Positions 43,362-52,132 of a DNA stretch of 64,000 nt are shown in pieces. The stretch covers positions 1 through 64,000 of the forward strand of contig QHUM01000037.1 of the NCBI GenBank assembly GCA_003222135.1. Direction: 5' to 3'. Every line of letters starts with the position of its first letter. Positions within the stretch are counted from its first letter, which is position 1. Under the pieces are notes generated by a model. The model was not told the DNA's origin. It made no database searches and saw only the letters and a program-made list of their open reading frames with translations. Both the position numbers and the translations under genes were made by a program. The DNA is from Gemmatimonadota bacterium. Lineage in GTDB: Bacteria > Gemmatimonadota > Gemmatimonadetes > Gemmatimonadales > GWC2-71-9.

Positions 43362-46300
43362 TCAGTGGCATGTCCCGCTCCCCGAGTCGGTGAACGTCTG
43401 GCCCGTGATCGGGACGAACTGCCAGTCGTACCCGCCGGCGCGCAGCGTCAGCTTCAGCACGCCCCAGGTCGGGTCCGCCCAGACCTCTTCGTTCGCGATC
43501 GGGGGCGTGGTGCTCCAGGCCTCCGAGCCCGCGCCACCGGTGCCGACCACGAACTCCCGGATGCCCTTCACCGGGTCGGCGACGCCGTTCGCGTCTTGCG
43601 GGGCAAACCGCTCGTAGTCGTGGTTGTGTCCGGCGATGTAGAGCTCCGCGCCGGCATCGTACAGATCCTGCCACAGCGGCTGCATCGACGAGTTGCTGCC
43701 GTGGTACCCGGCGCTGAAGCGCGGCCGGTGGATGTAGGCCATCGTGCACGTCTTCGTGCTGGCGGCGAGATCGGCCTTGAGCCACACTTCCTGCGCCGAG
43801 CCGGCGCTGGTGCTGATCTCGCCGTTCAGCGCGATGATGTGCCAGGCGCCCAGATCGTAGCTGTAGTAGCCCTTGGTCGGATCGCCGGCCAAGGCCCCGA
43901 AGTAGCCGTAGTAACCCGTGGCACCGCTCGTGTTGTAGTCGTGGTTACCCGGGGCGGGGTGGGTCTTGGCCTTGAAACGGCCCCACGTCGGGTCGTAGCA
44001 GTTCGCGTACTCGGTGGCCGTGCCGTTCGTGTACACGTTGTCGCCCGCGGTGAACACGGCGTCCGGCGCGAGCCGCTCGACCAGGGCCGCCGCGGAGTCG
44101 TCGCTGGTGCGCGAGCAGTCGGCGATGTCCCCCGCGCCGACCAGCACCACGCTCGCGCCCAGCGCGCTCACCGTGAGCGCCGAGGTGCCGCTCTGCCCCT
44201 CGCTCGTCGCCATGATCGTCGCCGACCCGGCGGCCACGCCGCTCACCAGCCCGCTGCCGCTCACCGTGGCGACCGCCGTGTTGTCGCTGGCCCACGTCAC
44301 CGTCCGCCCCGCGAGCGGAGTGCCGCTCGCGTCCTTCGGGGTCGCGGTCAGCTGGACCGTCTGCCCCGCCTGGACGCTCGCAGGAGCCGGACTCACCGTC
44401 ACCGACGCCACCGGCACGTGCACGACCGTGATGGCCGCCGTACCGCCCTGCCCTTCACTCGTCGCCGTGATCGTCGCCGAGCCCGCCACCTTGCCCGTCA
44501 CGAGCCCGGTCGCGCTCACCGTCGCGACCGTCGTGTTGTCCGACGCCCACGTCACCGTCCGCCCCGTGAGCGGCGTGCCGTTCGCATCCTTCGGGGTCGC
44601 CGTCAGCTGCACCGCGTTGCCCTCGTTCACGCTGGCGGAGGCGGGCGTCACGGTCACCGCGGCCACCGGCACGCGCACGACCGTGATGGCCGACGTGCCG
44701 CTTTGCCCTTCGGAGGTCGCCGTGATCGTCGCCGAGCCTGCCACCTTGCCCGTCACGAGCCCGCTCGCGCTCACCGTCGCGACCGTCGTGTTGCTCGACG
44801 CCCACGTCACCACCCGGCCGGACAGCGGATTGCCGTTCGCGTCCTTGGGCGTGGCCGTCAGCTGCACCGTGGTGCCTTCGTTTACGCTGGCGGACGGGGG
44901 CGTCACTGCGACCGACGCCACCGGCGCCGGGGTCACCGAAATCGCCGCGGTGCCGCTCTGCCCTTCGGACGTGGCCGTGATCGTCGCCGAACCCGCCGCC
45001 ACCGCCGTCACCAGCCCGCTGGCGTCCACGGTCGCGACGGCCGCGTTCGAGCTCGTCCACGCCACCGCGCGACCGCTCAACGGATTGCCGTTGGCGTCCT
45101 TGGGCGTCGCCGTGAGCTGCACGGTCAGGCCCGCCGCGACGCTCGCCGTCGCCGGGCTCACGGCGACCGACGCCACCGGCACATTGGTCACCGTGATACT
45201 CGACGCGCCGCTCTGTCCTTCGGACGTGGCGGTGATCGTCGCTGCGCCAGCCCCCACGGCCGTGACCAGCCCGCTGCCACCCACCGTCGCGGCCGCGGTG
45301 TTGCTGCTTGCCCAGGTCACTGCCCGGCCGGACAGCGGCCCGCCGTTGGCATCCTTCGGTGTCGCCGTGAGCTGCAGCGTCTGACTCACCTGCAGGCTTG
45401 CAGCAGCCGGGCTCACATCGACCGATGCCACGGGCGCGTTGCTCACCGCGACGCTCGACGTGCCGCTCTGGCCCTCGCTCGTTGCCGTGATCGTCGTCGT
45501 GCCGGTCGCAACGCCCGTCACGAGCCCGCTCGTGCTGACCGTGGCGACCGCGCCGTTCGCGCTCGTCCACGCCACTGTCCGGCCCGTCAGCGGTTTGCCG
45601 TTCGCGTCCTTCGGGGTCGCCGTGAGCTGGATCGTGCCCCCGGTTTGAATGCTCGCCGACGCCGGCGTCACCGCGACCGACGCGACCGGCACCGGGGTCA
45701 CTGTGACCGCCGCCGTGCCGCTCTTCCCCTCGCTCGTCGCGGTAATCGTGGCCGCGCCTGCCGCCGCTCCGGTCACGAGCCCGGTCGCGTTCACCGTTGC
45801 CACCGCTTGGTTGCTGCTGGTCCACGTCACCGTGCGGCCGCTCAGCGGATTGCCGTTGGCGTCCTGCGGCGTGGCCGTGAGCTGTGCCGTCTGACCGACC
45901 TGCACGCTGGGCGAGGCGGGCGTCACCGCCACCGCGGCCACCGGCACGGTCGTCACCGTGACCGCCGCACTGCCGCTCTTGCCCTCGCTCGTGGCGGTGA
46001 TGGTCGCCGAGCCGGCCGCGACGGCGCTCACCAGCCCGCTCGCGTTGACCGTGGCGATGGCGGTATTGCTGCTCGCCCAGGTTACCACGCGCCCGGAGAG
46101 CGGGTTGCCGCTCGCGTCTTGCGGGGTCGCCGTGAGCTGCGCGGTCTGGCCCACCTGGACGCTCGCCGTGGCGGGATTCACCGCGACCGAGGCGACCGGC
46201 GGCGGGTTCACCGTGATCGCCGCCGTGCCGCTCCTCCCCTCGCTCGAGGCCGTGATCGTCGCCGAGCCCGCGGCCACGGCCGTCACCAGGCCGCTGGCAC

Positions 46301-47117
46301 TCACCGTAGCGACCGCCGTATTGCCGCTCGTCCACGTCACGGCCCGACCGCTCAACGGGTTGCCGCTCGCATCCTTCGGGGTCGCCGCGAGCTGCAGCGT
46401 CTGACCCACGACCACCGCCGCCGACGGTGGGCTGACGTCCACCGACGCGACCGCCACGTTCCCGACCGTGACCGCCGCCGTGCCGCTCTGGCCTTCACTC
46501 GTCGCCGTGATGGTCGCCGAGCCGGCCGCGACAGCGGTTACCAGCCCGCTCACGCTCGCGGTTGCGACGCCGGTATTGCTACTGCCCCACGTCACGACGC
46601 GCCCGGACAGCGGGTTGCCATTCCCGTCCTTCGGGGTCGCCGCGAGCTGCGCGGTCTGCCCTACTTGCAGCACGGCCGTCGGCGGCGTCACGTCCACCGA
46701 CGCCACCGCCTGACAGACGACCGCGATGCTGGCCGTATCCGCCAACCAGCCGGGGCTGTTGCTGGCGATCAGCCGGTAGCTACCGCAGGCCCCGTTGTGG
46801 TACCTGCCGTAGTGACGGCGACCCGTCGTGCCCGTATCGCTGACGACACCGGCGGTCGCCCGCCACAGGATGCCGACGCCGGAGGTGTCCCCGGCCGCCG
46901 TGAAGCTCACGGCCGTGAAGTCGGCGAGTTGGTTCGGCTGGAGCGAGACAGTTTTCGGGGAGAGCGAGACGCGTGCGACGGCAGTGATCGGATCCGTGGT
47001 CGAAATCGTGCGCTCGCAGTTGACGACGGCTGCAGCGGCGAGCGCCGCCACCAGGGTCAGGAGGCGGCGGTCTTTGAGGAGTGCCAAGCGGCACGCCAGC
47101 TTGTGCTTGAACGTCAT
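43362..47117 (-). CDS. Secreted protein with ten Big_2 domains and a metallophosphoesterase
   Basis: The 1251-residue protein starts at an ATG with GAGGAG five bases upstream. Its N-terminus (HKLACRLALLKDRR, then a hydrophobic stretch ending VVNCERT) resembles that of the 37668-40376 protein. An Ig-like domain of about 100 residues precedes ten Big_2 domains. The C-terminal phosphoesterase is complete: GAGDIADC, FTAGDNVY, PAPGNHDY, IHRPRF, GHNHDYERF, and the tail FTDSGSGTCH. It is the first gene of the operon, 32 bases before the next start. Confidence 0.87.
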   Translation of the reverse strand: MTFKHKLACRLALLKDRRLLTLVAALAAAAVVNCERTISTTDPITAVARVSLSPKTVSLQPNQLADFTAVSFTAAGDTSGVGILWRATAGVVSDTGTTGRRHYGRYHNGACGSYRLIASNSPGWLADTASIAVVCQAVASVDVTPPTAVLQVGQTAQLAATPKDGNGNPLSGRVVTWGSSNTGVATASVSGLVTAVAAGSATITATSEGQSGTAAVTVGNVAVASVDVSPPSAAVVVGQTLQLAATPKDASGNPLSGRAVTWTSGNTAVATVSASGLVTAVAAGSATITASSEGRSGTAAITVNPPPVASVAVNPATASVQVGQTAQLTATPQDASGNPLSGRVVTWASSNTAIATVNASGLVSAVAAGSATITATSEGKSGSAAVTVTTVPVAAVAVTPASPSVQVGQTAQLTATPQDANGNPLSGRTVTWTSSNQAVATVNATGLVTGAAAGAATITATSEGKSGTAAVTVTPVPVASVAVTPASASIQTGGTIQLTATPKDANGKPLTGRTVAWTSANGAVATVSTSGLVTGVATGTTTITATSEGQSGTSSVAVSNAPVASVDVSPAAASLQVSQTLQLTATPKDANGGPLSGRAVTWASSNTAAATVGGSGLVTAVGAGAATITATSEGQSGASSITVTNVPVASVAVSPATASVAAGLTVQLTATPKDANGNPLSGRAVAWTSSNAAVATVDASGLVTAVAAGSATITATSEGQSGTAAISVTPAPVASVAVTPPSASVNEGTTVQLTATPKDANGNPLSGRVVTWASSNTTVATVSASGLVTGKVAGSATITATSEGQSGTSAITVVRVPVAAVTVTPASASVNEGNAVQLTATPKDANGTPLTGRTVTWASDNTTVATVSATGLVTGKVAGSATITATSEGQGGTAAITVVHVPVASVTVSPAPASVQAGQTVQLTATPKDASGTPLAGRTVTWASDNTAVATVSGSGLVSGVAAGSATIMATSEGQSGTSALTVSALGASVVLVGAGDIADCSRTSDDSAAALVERLAPDAVFTAGDNVYTNGTATEYANCYDPTWGRFKAKTHPAPGNHDYNTSGATGYYGYFGALAGDPTKGYYSYDLGAWHIIALNGEISTSAGSAQEVWLKADLAASTKTCTMAYIHRPRFSAGYHGSNSSMQPLWQDLYDAGAELYIAGHNHDYERFAPQDANGVADPVKGIREFVVGTGGAGSEAWSTTPPIANEEVWADPTWGVLKLTLRAGGYDWQFVPITGQTFTDSGSGTCH
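44178..44609 (-). repeat. Copy 2 of the nearly identical segment of about 430 bp
   Basis: Partner of 42211-42642. The two protein stretches differ at only a couple of residues, whereas other Big_2 units in the same genes are far more diverged. Confidence 0.8.
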
Positions 47118-47516
47118 GACCGCTCCTCAGTCGTCACGAGCCCACGCCAATCACACATGGCGGGCGCCTCGACGGCTCCAAAACGCGACCGGGCCGCCAA
47201 CGTCGACCCGCGTCGACGCGCTGGCGGCCCGGCTGGCGTGGCGGCGAGTGTGCCGCGGTAGCCCCGTGACTCTGCGTCACCGCCTTTCGGCGGTTTTGCT
47301 CTGAGCAGCGTGCCCTGCTAGTGGAGGCTCCGGACCACCCTTCGTGGCCCGCCCCCGAGGCGGCAACCTAGCAAGACACATTCCCCATGCTCGGTGACGG
47401 CCGTCATACTGAAGGAGTGCAATATGTTACGGCGGTGGGGGTGTGGCGACGACTGTTTCGTAACTCGTTGGCAATTCGCACGCTATCGTGCAGCCTGCAA
47501 GACGCCCTGTCGCGAC
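47118..47516. other. Intergenic region upstream of the Big_2 operon
   Basis: About 400 bases lie between the first Big_2 gene start and the hflX stop, both on the minus strand. Apart from the hairpin listed separately, I see no RNA gene or clear promoter. A plus-strand ATG at 47424 with a good AAGGAG site is discussed among rejected items. Confidence 0.4.
47279..47297 (+). terminator. Short stable hairpin, terminator-like on the plus strand
   Basis: A stem ACCGCC/GGCGGT with a TTTC loop is followed by TTT. On the plus strand it resembles an intrinsic terminator, but no plus-strand gene precedes it. On the minus strand it would form a GAAA-tetraloop hairpin about 160 bases ahead of the Big_2 operon, possibly in its leader RNA. 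Confidence 0.3.
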
Positions 47517-48899
47517 TCAAGGGGGGATTGTTACGTCAATCCCCTGGCGCCGCAGCTTCCCCAGCAGCCACGCCTCGACCCGGGCGGTGACCTCTACGCC
47601 ACCGTCCACCTGCGCTTCCTGCAGCACTTCGGCGTCCCGGTGCAGCGCAGCGAGCAATTTCCCCTCCCCCATAGGAACGCGGATCGTCGCGACGGGGCGG
47701 AGCGCTTGGGCGGAGGTGCGGAGAATCGACCGCAACCCGTCGACCCCGCCCGATTGCGGATTGCGGATTGCGGATTGCGGAATGGACGAGGTGAGTACCG
47801 CGTGAGGATACTGCTCTCGGACCTGGGCGAGAAACCCATCCGGATCAGGCAGCAGGTCGGCCTTATTGAACACGTAGATCACCCGCTTGCGCTCGGGCCT
47901 TTCCTTGTCAATCCGCAATCCGAAATCCGCAATCCGCAATTCTCGCTCGACGACCTCCACCTGCTCCTCCCACGCCGGATGCGCTGCGTCGATGACGTGC
48001 AGCAACAGGTCCGCCGCACGCGCCTCCTCGAGGGTCGCGCGGAACGAGGCGACCAGGTGATGCGGCAGCTTGCGAATGAAGCCCACGGTATCCGAGAGAC
48101 GAAACCGGTACCCACCGCCCACGTCCACCTCGCGGGTCAGCGTGTCGAGCGTCGCGAACAGCCGGTCTTCCACGAAGATGTCATCGCCCGACAGGGCCCG
48201 CAGAACGCTCGACTTGCCGGCGTTGGTGTAGCCCACCAGCGCGGCGCTGGGGCACGGCCGCCGGCCCTGACGCTGGTTCGCGCGATGGTCGGCCACGTCG
48301 TCGAGCCGCTTCTTGAGAACGGAGATCTTGCGGCGGATGGCGCGGCGGTCCGTCTCGAGCTGCGTCTCGCCCGGACCCCGCAGCCCAATACCGCCCCGGA
48401 TGCGTGACAGGTGGGTCCACATGCGGGTGAGGCGCGGCAGCAGATACTCGAGCTGCGCCAGCTCGACCTGCATCTTCGCCTCGGCCGAGCGCGCGCGGGT
48501 CGCGAAGATGTCGAGGATGACTTCGGTGCGGTCCATCACCCGCACCGCGAGCGCTTGCTCGAGGTTCGTCCCCTGCGCGGGTGACAGCGGCTCGTCGAAC
48601 AAGACGAGCGTGGAGCCCATCCGGGTGAGCATGCCCTTCAGCTCCTCGACCTTACCCTGGCCGAGGTAGAAGGTGGGAGTGGGGGCCTCGATCCGCTGGA
48701 AGGTCCGTCCGACGACGGCCGCGCCAGCGGTGTCGGCGAGCTGGCCGAGCTCCTCGAGATGCTCGTCCACCTGCGTGGCCTCGGCCGACCCCTTACGGGG
48801 TGCCCCGACGAGAAACGCGCGCTCAGCGGGAAGTTGGACTTCGATCAGCTGACGGATGTGGCGACGCTCCTCGTCTCGTATTCGAGCTTCAATGTACAC
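47517..48899 (-). CDS. hflX: Ribosome-associated GTPase HflX
   Basis: The frame is open far upstream, but GTG 48899 is the best start before the divergent gene at 48958 and gives 460 residues. The HflX N-terminal domain (ERAFLVGAP, TFYLGQGKVEEL) and GETQLETDRR precede a GTPase domain with GYTNAGKSS, DTVGFIRKLPHHLV and NKADLL. HflX splits stalled or heat-damaged ribosomes. Two minirepeat-derived stretches interrupt the GTPase domain on either side of the NKAD motif (ELRIADFGLRIDK and PQSAIRNPQSGG), which is not normal for the family. Confidence 0.93.
   Translation of the reverse strand: MYIEARIRDEERRHIRQLIEVQLPAERAFLVGAPRKGSAEATQVDEHLEELGQLADTAGAAVVGRTFQRIEAPTPTFYLGQGKVEELKGMLTRMGSTLVLFDEPLSPAQGTNLEQALAVRVMDRTEVILDIFATRARSAEAKMQVELAQLEYLLPRLTRMWTHLSRIRGGIGLRGPGETQLETDRRAIRRKISVLKKRLDDVADHRANQRQGRRPCPSAALVGYTNAGKSSVLRALSGDDIFVEDRLFATLDTLTREVDVGGGYRFRLSDTVGFIRKLPHHLVASFRATLEEARAADLLLHVIDAAHPAWEEQVEVVERELRIADFGLRIDKERPERKRVIYVFNKADLLPDPDGFLAQVREQYPHAVLTSSIPQSAIRNPQSGGVDGLRSILRTSAQALRPVATIRVPMGEGKLLAALHRDAEVLQEAQVDGGVEVTARVEAWLLGKLRRQGIDVTIPP
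47752..47783. repeat. GATTGCG minirepeat run inside hflX
   Basis: Four tandem GGATTGC units. Read on the coding strand it adds the peptide PQSAIRNPQS in frame. Confidence 0.85.
47909..47941. repeat. Inverted GATTGCG minirepeat run inside hflX
   Basis: Tandem AATCCGC/AATCCGA units in the orientation opposite to 47752-47783, 125 bases away. The coding strand reads LRIADFGLRID in frame. Confidence 0.85.
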
Positions 48900-48957
48900 A
48901 TGCGCTCGGCGCTTGTGCAGCGAGTCCGCCCGCGACGGGGCTGCTACCTTATGCCCT

Positions 48958-50205
48958 ATGCGGTTACCTCCCGCCCGCACTCGATTCCTCGTCGCCGCCC
49001 TGCTCCCCATCCTGGTGGCTACCCTGTGGCCGTTTCCGGGGCAGGAGCCGGAGGGATTCCTCAGCTGCATCGCGTGCAGCGACGACGCCACGAGTGACGT
49101 GCTGCTCAACATCCTCCTGTTCGCTCCGCTGGGCGCGGCCCTCGCTCTCCGCGTGCGGAGCATCCCGCGCTGCGCACTCATCGCGGCGCTCCTGTCCGCC
49201 AGCATCGAGCTGGCGCAGCTCTACATCCCCGGCCGGGACTCGAGCCTCGGCGACCTGTTGTCCAACACGCTCGGTGGTGCGCTCGGCGCCGTCCTGACGC
49301 GCACCGCCGCGCTCTGGCTGCTGCCGTCTCCGGAGCGTGCCGCGCGACTATCCCGCACGGCTGCTCTCGCCGCGGCGGTCGTGTGTTGGGTTACGGGCGC
49401 GCTGCTCACTCCCGCCTTCCCCGATGCGCTCTACTATGGCCAGTGGACGCCGAGCCTCGCACATCTGGCGCGGTACCGCGGCCGGGTGCTCGCCGCGACG
49501 CTGTCCGGGCTGCGGATCACGCCTGGACCGATCCCGGACTCCCACCTGGTGCGCGAGCGGCTCGCCTCGAAACAGGGGTTCTCGTTGCACGTCCGAGCCG
49601 TCGCCGGGCCCCGTACACCGGCGCTGGCACCGTTGTTCGCCATCTACGACGATCACGAGCGCGAGATCGTGCTGCTCGGTCCCGACCGCGATGACCTGGT
49701 GTTTCGCTTTCGCGCGCGCGCCACCGACCTCCGGTTCGACCAGCCCGATGTCCGACTCGTGAGCGCCCTGCAGCACGTTGCCGCGGGCGATACGCTCGCC
49801 ATCACCGTCACACGCGGGGGCCAGCGGGAGCAGGGACGCTACTCGTTCGAGGTGAATGGCCGAATCACGTCGGGTCTCGGCTGCACGGTGGGATGCGGCT
49901 GGGCTGTGCTCATGTACCCGGAGAGCTTCCCCGCCTGGATGCGGATGCTGCTGGGCGCCGCCTGGGTGGGCGGGCTGTTTGCGCTCGCGGGCTTCTGGAT
50001 GCGCACCCGGGGCGATGCCCTGTTCACCGCTGCGGCTGCAGCGACGGGATTGGCTGGCGCGCCCGCCTTCACGCCACTGGTCGCGACCCCCGCCTTGCAG
50101 TGGGCGGCCGCCGCCCTGGGTGTGCTGGCCGGCGCAGCACTTCGGATCGTCCTCTCCCGCCGGCTCCGCCGCTCACCCCAGCGGATCTTGACCGCGATTA
50201 CCTGA
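48958..50205 (+). CDS. VanZ-like membrane protein with an inserted beta-sandwich domain
   Basis: The 415-residue protein starts at ATG 48958, divergent from hflX. The N-terminal 130 residues have the VanZ layout: four hydrophobic segments with DVLLNILLFAPLGAAL, SIELAQLYIPGRDSSLGDLLSNTLGGALG. A periplasmic-looking stretch (about 165-310) suggests a LamG/jelly-roll fold (GFSLHVRAVAG, APLFAIYDDHEREIVLLG, FEVNGRI). Three hydrophobic segments close the protein. Function unknown; VanZ itself gives low-level teicoplanin resistance. The stop overlaps the convergent LEA-like gene by 8 bases. Confidence 0.78.
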   Translation: MRLPPARTRFLVAALLPILVATLWPFPGQEPEGFLSCIACSDDATSDVLLNILLFAPLGAALALRVRSIPRCALIAALLSASIELAQLYIPGRDSSLGDLLSNTLGGALGAVLTRTAALWLLPSPERAARLSRTAALAAAVVCWVTGALLTPAFPDALYYGQWTPSLAHLARYRGRVLAATLSGLRITPGPIPDSHLVRERLASKQGFSLHVRAVAGPRTPALAPLFAIYDDHEREIVLLGPDRDDLVFRFRARATDLRFDQPDVRLVSALQHVAAGDTLAITVTRGGQREQGRYSFEVNGRITSGLGCTVGCGWAVLMYPESFPAWMRMLLGAAWVGGLFALAGFWMRTRGDALFTAAAAATGLAGAPAFTPLVATPALQWAAAALGVLAGAALRIVLSRRLRRSPQRILTAIT

Positions 50206-50653
50206 TGAAGGGTTTGAGCGGCACGTTCCCGCTGTCGTGCAATGTTACCCGCTGGTCCCCGAGCGGCGTGTCCAACAGCACGGTGCCCGTCAGGGCGTAC
50301 GCCACCGCACGCCGCGTGAGCAATGCTTTCGCGCCGGCGCCCACGCCGGACCACTCGAACCGCACCGGTACCACCACCCGGCTGTGATTCGTCGGGGAGA
50401 GATCGAGTGGCCGCTCCAGCAGCGCATCGCCGAAGTGCGTCCCCTCGAGGTCCACGCCTACCTCGAGCCGCGTGGAGCGGATGCGGTAGGCGTTGGGGTT
50501 GTAGACGTCGAACACCAGCTCGAATGTGCCTCCCGTGAGACCCACGCCGGTGACGCCGATCTCTTGCAGCTGGAGCTCGGGCTCGTGGAACGAGAGCGTG
50601 CTGAGGGTGGCGCAGGCGGTGAGCGCCAGCAGGGCGGTCAGCTCGAGTCTCAC
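50198..50653 (-). CDS. LEA-2/WHy-domain lipoprotein
   Basis: GTG 50653 overlaps the rarA stop (GTGA) and gives 151 residues. The signal LTALLALTAC is a good lipobox. The body is one beta-rich LEA type 2 domain (LQEIGVTGVGLTGGTFELVFDVYNPNAYRI, RLEVGVDLEG) of the water-stress/hypersensitive-response kind. Such lipoproteins are thought to help desiccation tolerance or envelope stability; the exact role here is unknown. Confidence 0.82.
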   Translation of the reverse strand: MRLELTALLALTACATLSTLSFHEPELQLQEIGVTGVGLTGGTFELVFDVYNPNAYRIRSTRLEVGVDLEGTHFGDALLERPLDLSPTNHSRVVVPVRFEWSGVGAGAKALLTRRAVAYALTGTVLLDTPLGDQRVTLHDSGNVPLKPFIR

Positions 50654-52032
50654 CCGTCCGCCCCCTTCTTGAGTTGCTCCCACCACTCCATCCGCTTCTT
50701 GATGTCTTGCTCGAATCCGAACTCGCTCGGCTCGTACCATTTCTGCCCCCGCAAGACGTCCGGCAGATACTCCTGAGGAGCGTACGCTTCGTCGTACGAG
50801 TGGGCGTACTTGTACCCCGCCCCGTACCCCAGCTCTTCCATCAGCCTGGTGGGCGCATTCCGGATGTGCAGCGGCACGGCTTCCGCGGGGTGCTGCTCGG
50901 CGGCCTGCGTCGCGCGCCCGTACGCCGTGTACACGCGGTTCGATTTCGGGGCGGTCGCGAGGTACACCGTCGCCTGGGCGAGCGCGAGCTCTCCCTCCGG
51001 ACTGCCGAGGAAGTGATAGGCGTCCTTGGCGGCGAGCGCCAGTGAGAGCGCCCGGGGGTCGGCGAGCCCGATGTCTTCCACCGCGATCCGCACCAGGCGC
51101 CGGGCGATGTAGAGCGGGTCCTCGCCGCCGGCGAGCATGCGCGCCAACCAGTAGAGCGAGCCCTCCACGTCCGATCCCCGCACCGCCTTGTGCAGTGCCG
51201 AGATCAGGTTGTAATGCTCCTCACCACCCTTGTCGTATTTCGCGAAGCGTTTTTGCAGGGCATCACTGATGACCGCAGCGGTCACACGGGAGGCGGGAGA
51301 CGGGAGACGGGAGACCTCCACTCGCGTCCCGCCTCCCGCCTCCCCTCTCCCGATCAGATACTCCGCAGCCGCCTCCAGGGCCTGGAGCGCCCGCCGCGCG
51401 TCCCCGTCCGCTTCCCGCGCCAGCAGCGCCAGCGCGTCGTCGTCGATCGCGAGTCCCAGCGCCCCGAGCCCGCGGTCTCGGTCCTCCAGGGCCCGGCGCA
51501 CCACTGTCTTGATGTGCTCCTCGGTGAGCGGCTCCAGCACGAACACGCGGCAGCGTGACAGCAGGGCGCCGGTGAGCTCGAAGCTCGGGTTCTCGGTGGT
51601 GGCACCGATCAGCGTGACGATCCCGTTCTCGACCCACGGCAGGAACGCGTCCTGTTGGGCCCGGTTGAAGCGGTGGATCTCGTCACAGAAGAGGATCGTG
51701 CCCCGCCCTTCGTACTTGAGCCGGTCCTCGGCGGCCTTGATGATCTCGCGCACGCGGGCGACGCCTTCCGTGACGGCCGAGAACGGCTCGAAGTGGCGGG
51801 CGGTGTAATGCGCGACGATGCGGGCGAGCGTGGTCTTCCCGGAGCCGGGGGGACCCCAGAAGATGCACGACGCCACGTCCCCGCGACGGATCAGCTCGCC
51901 CAGGGCCTTGCCCGAGCCGAGCAGCTGCTCCTGGCCCAGGAACTCCTCGAGCGTGCGCGGGCGCATGCGGGCCGCGAGGGGCTCGGAGCCCGGACGGCCG
52001 CCGGAGCTTTGGAAGAGCGTCGCCTCAGACAC
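50650..52032 (-). CDS. rarA: Replication-associated recombination protein A (MgsA/RarA), AAA+ ATPase
   Basis: The 460-residue protein starts at a GTG. It has PLAARMRPRTLEEFLGQEQLLG, Walker A GPPGSGKTTLAR, Walker B ILFCDEIHRFN, sensor GATTENPSFELT and a C-terminal GAGYKYAHSYDEAY / YLPDVLRGQKWYEP, all family hallmarks. RarA acts at stalled replication forks. Between the lid and the C-terminal domain a minirepeat pair adds about 20 unusual residues (GGGTRVEVSRLPSPASR), which relatives should lack. Confidence 0.95.
   Translation of the reverse strand: MSEATLFQSSGGRPGSEPLAARMRPRTLEEFLGQEQLLGSGKALGELIRRGDVASCIFWGPPGSGKTTLARIVAHYTARHFEPFSAVTEGVARVREIIKAAEDRLKYEGRGTILFCDEIHRFNRAQQDAFLPWVENGIVTLIGATTENPSFELTGALLSRCRVFVLEPLTEEHIKTVVRRALEDRDRGLGALGLAIDDDALALLAREADGDARRALQALEAAAEYLIGRGEAGGGTRVEVSRLPSPASRVTAAVISDALQKRFAKYDKGGEEHYNLISALHKAVRGSDVEGSLYWLARMLAGGEDPLYIARRLVRIAVEDIGLADPRALSLALAAKDAYHFLGSPEGELALAQATVYLATAPKSNRVYTAYGRATQAAEQHPAEAVPLHIRNAPTRLMEELGYGAGYKYAHSYDEAYAPQEYLPDVLRGQKWYEPSEFGFEQDIKKRMEWWEQLKKGADG
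51287..51352. repeat. Inverted pair of GGGAGAC minirepeats inside rarA
   Basis: GGGAGGC/GGGAGAC units run on one side and GCCTCCC/CCTCTCCC units on the other, separated by about a dozen bases, so the RNA could form a hairpin. The reading frame of rarA is kept. Confidence 0.85.
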
Positions 52033-52060
52033 GGGAGACGGGAGACGGGAGGCGGGAGAA
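52031..52060. repeat. GGGAGAC minirepeat, left boundary of the four-helix gene
   Basis: Four GGGAGAC/GGGAGGC units lie just upstream of the rarA start (which is on the minus strand) and about 75 bases before the four-helix protein gene. An inverted partner lies at 52491-52521. Confidence 0.85.
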
Positions 52061-52132
52061 CGGCATGAAAAGCGCCCCTCGCAGCAAGAGTTTGGTGAAG
52101 GTTTCGAACCGCCAGCCGCTCATCTTGGTCCC

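Noticed and set aside
43365..47261. A 1298-codon open frame on the plus strand opposite the ten-Big_2 gene
   Set aside because: It mirrors the codon bias of a repetitive GC-rich gene. Its translation is Arg/His-rich nonsense, whereas the minus strand has a signal peptide, ribosome binding site and complete phosphoesterase motifs.
47424..48407. Plus-strand ATG with a good AAGGAG site opening a Cys-containing start (MLRRWGCGDDCF)
   Set aside because: After about 30 codons it runs antisense through hflX for hundreds of codons with shadow-like composition. A short peptide would need an earlier stop, which is absent.
48900..49205. Longer N-terminus for hflX up to 49205
   Set aside because: It would overlap the divergent VanZ-like gene by about 250 bases, and the extra sequence is Arg/Ser-rich without HflX similarity.
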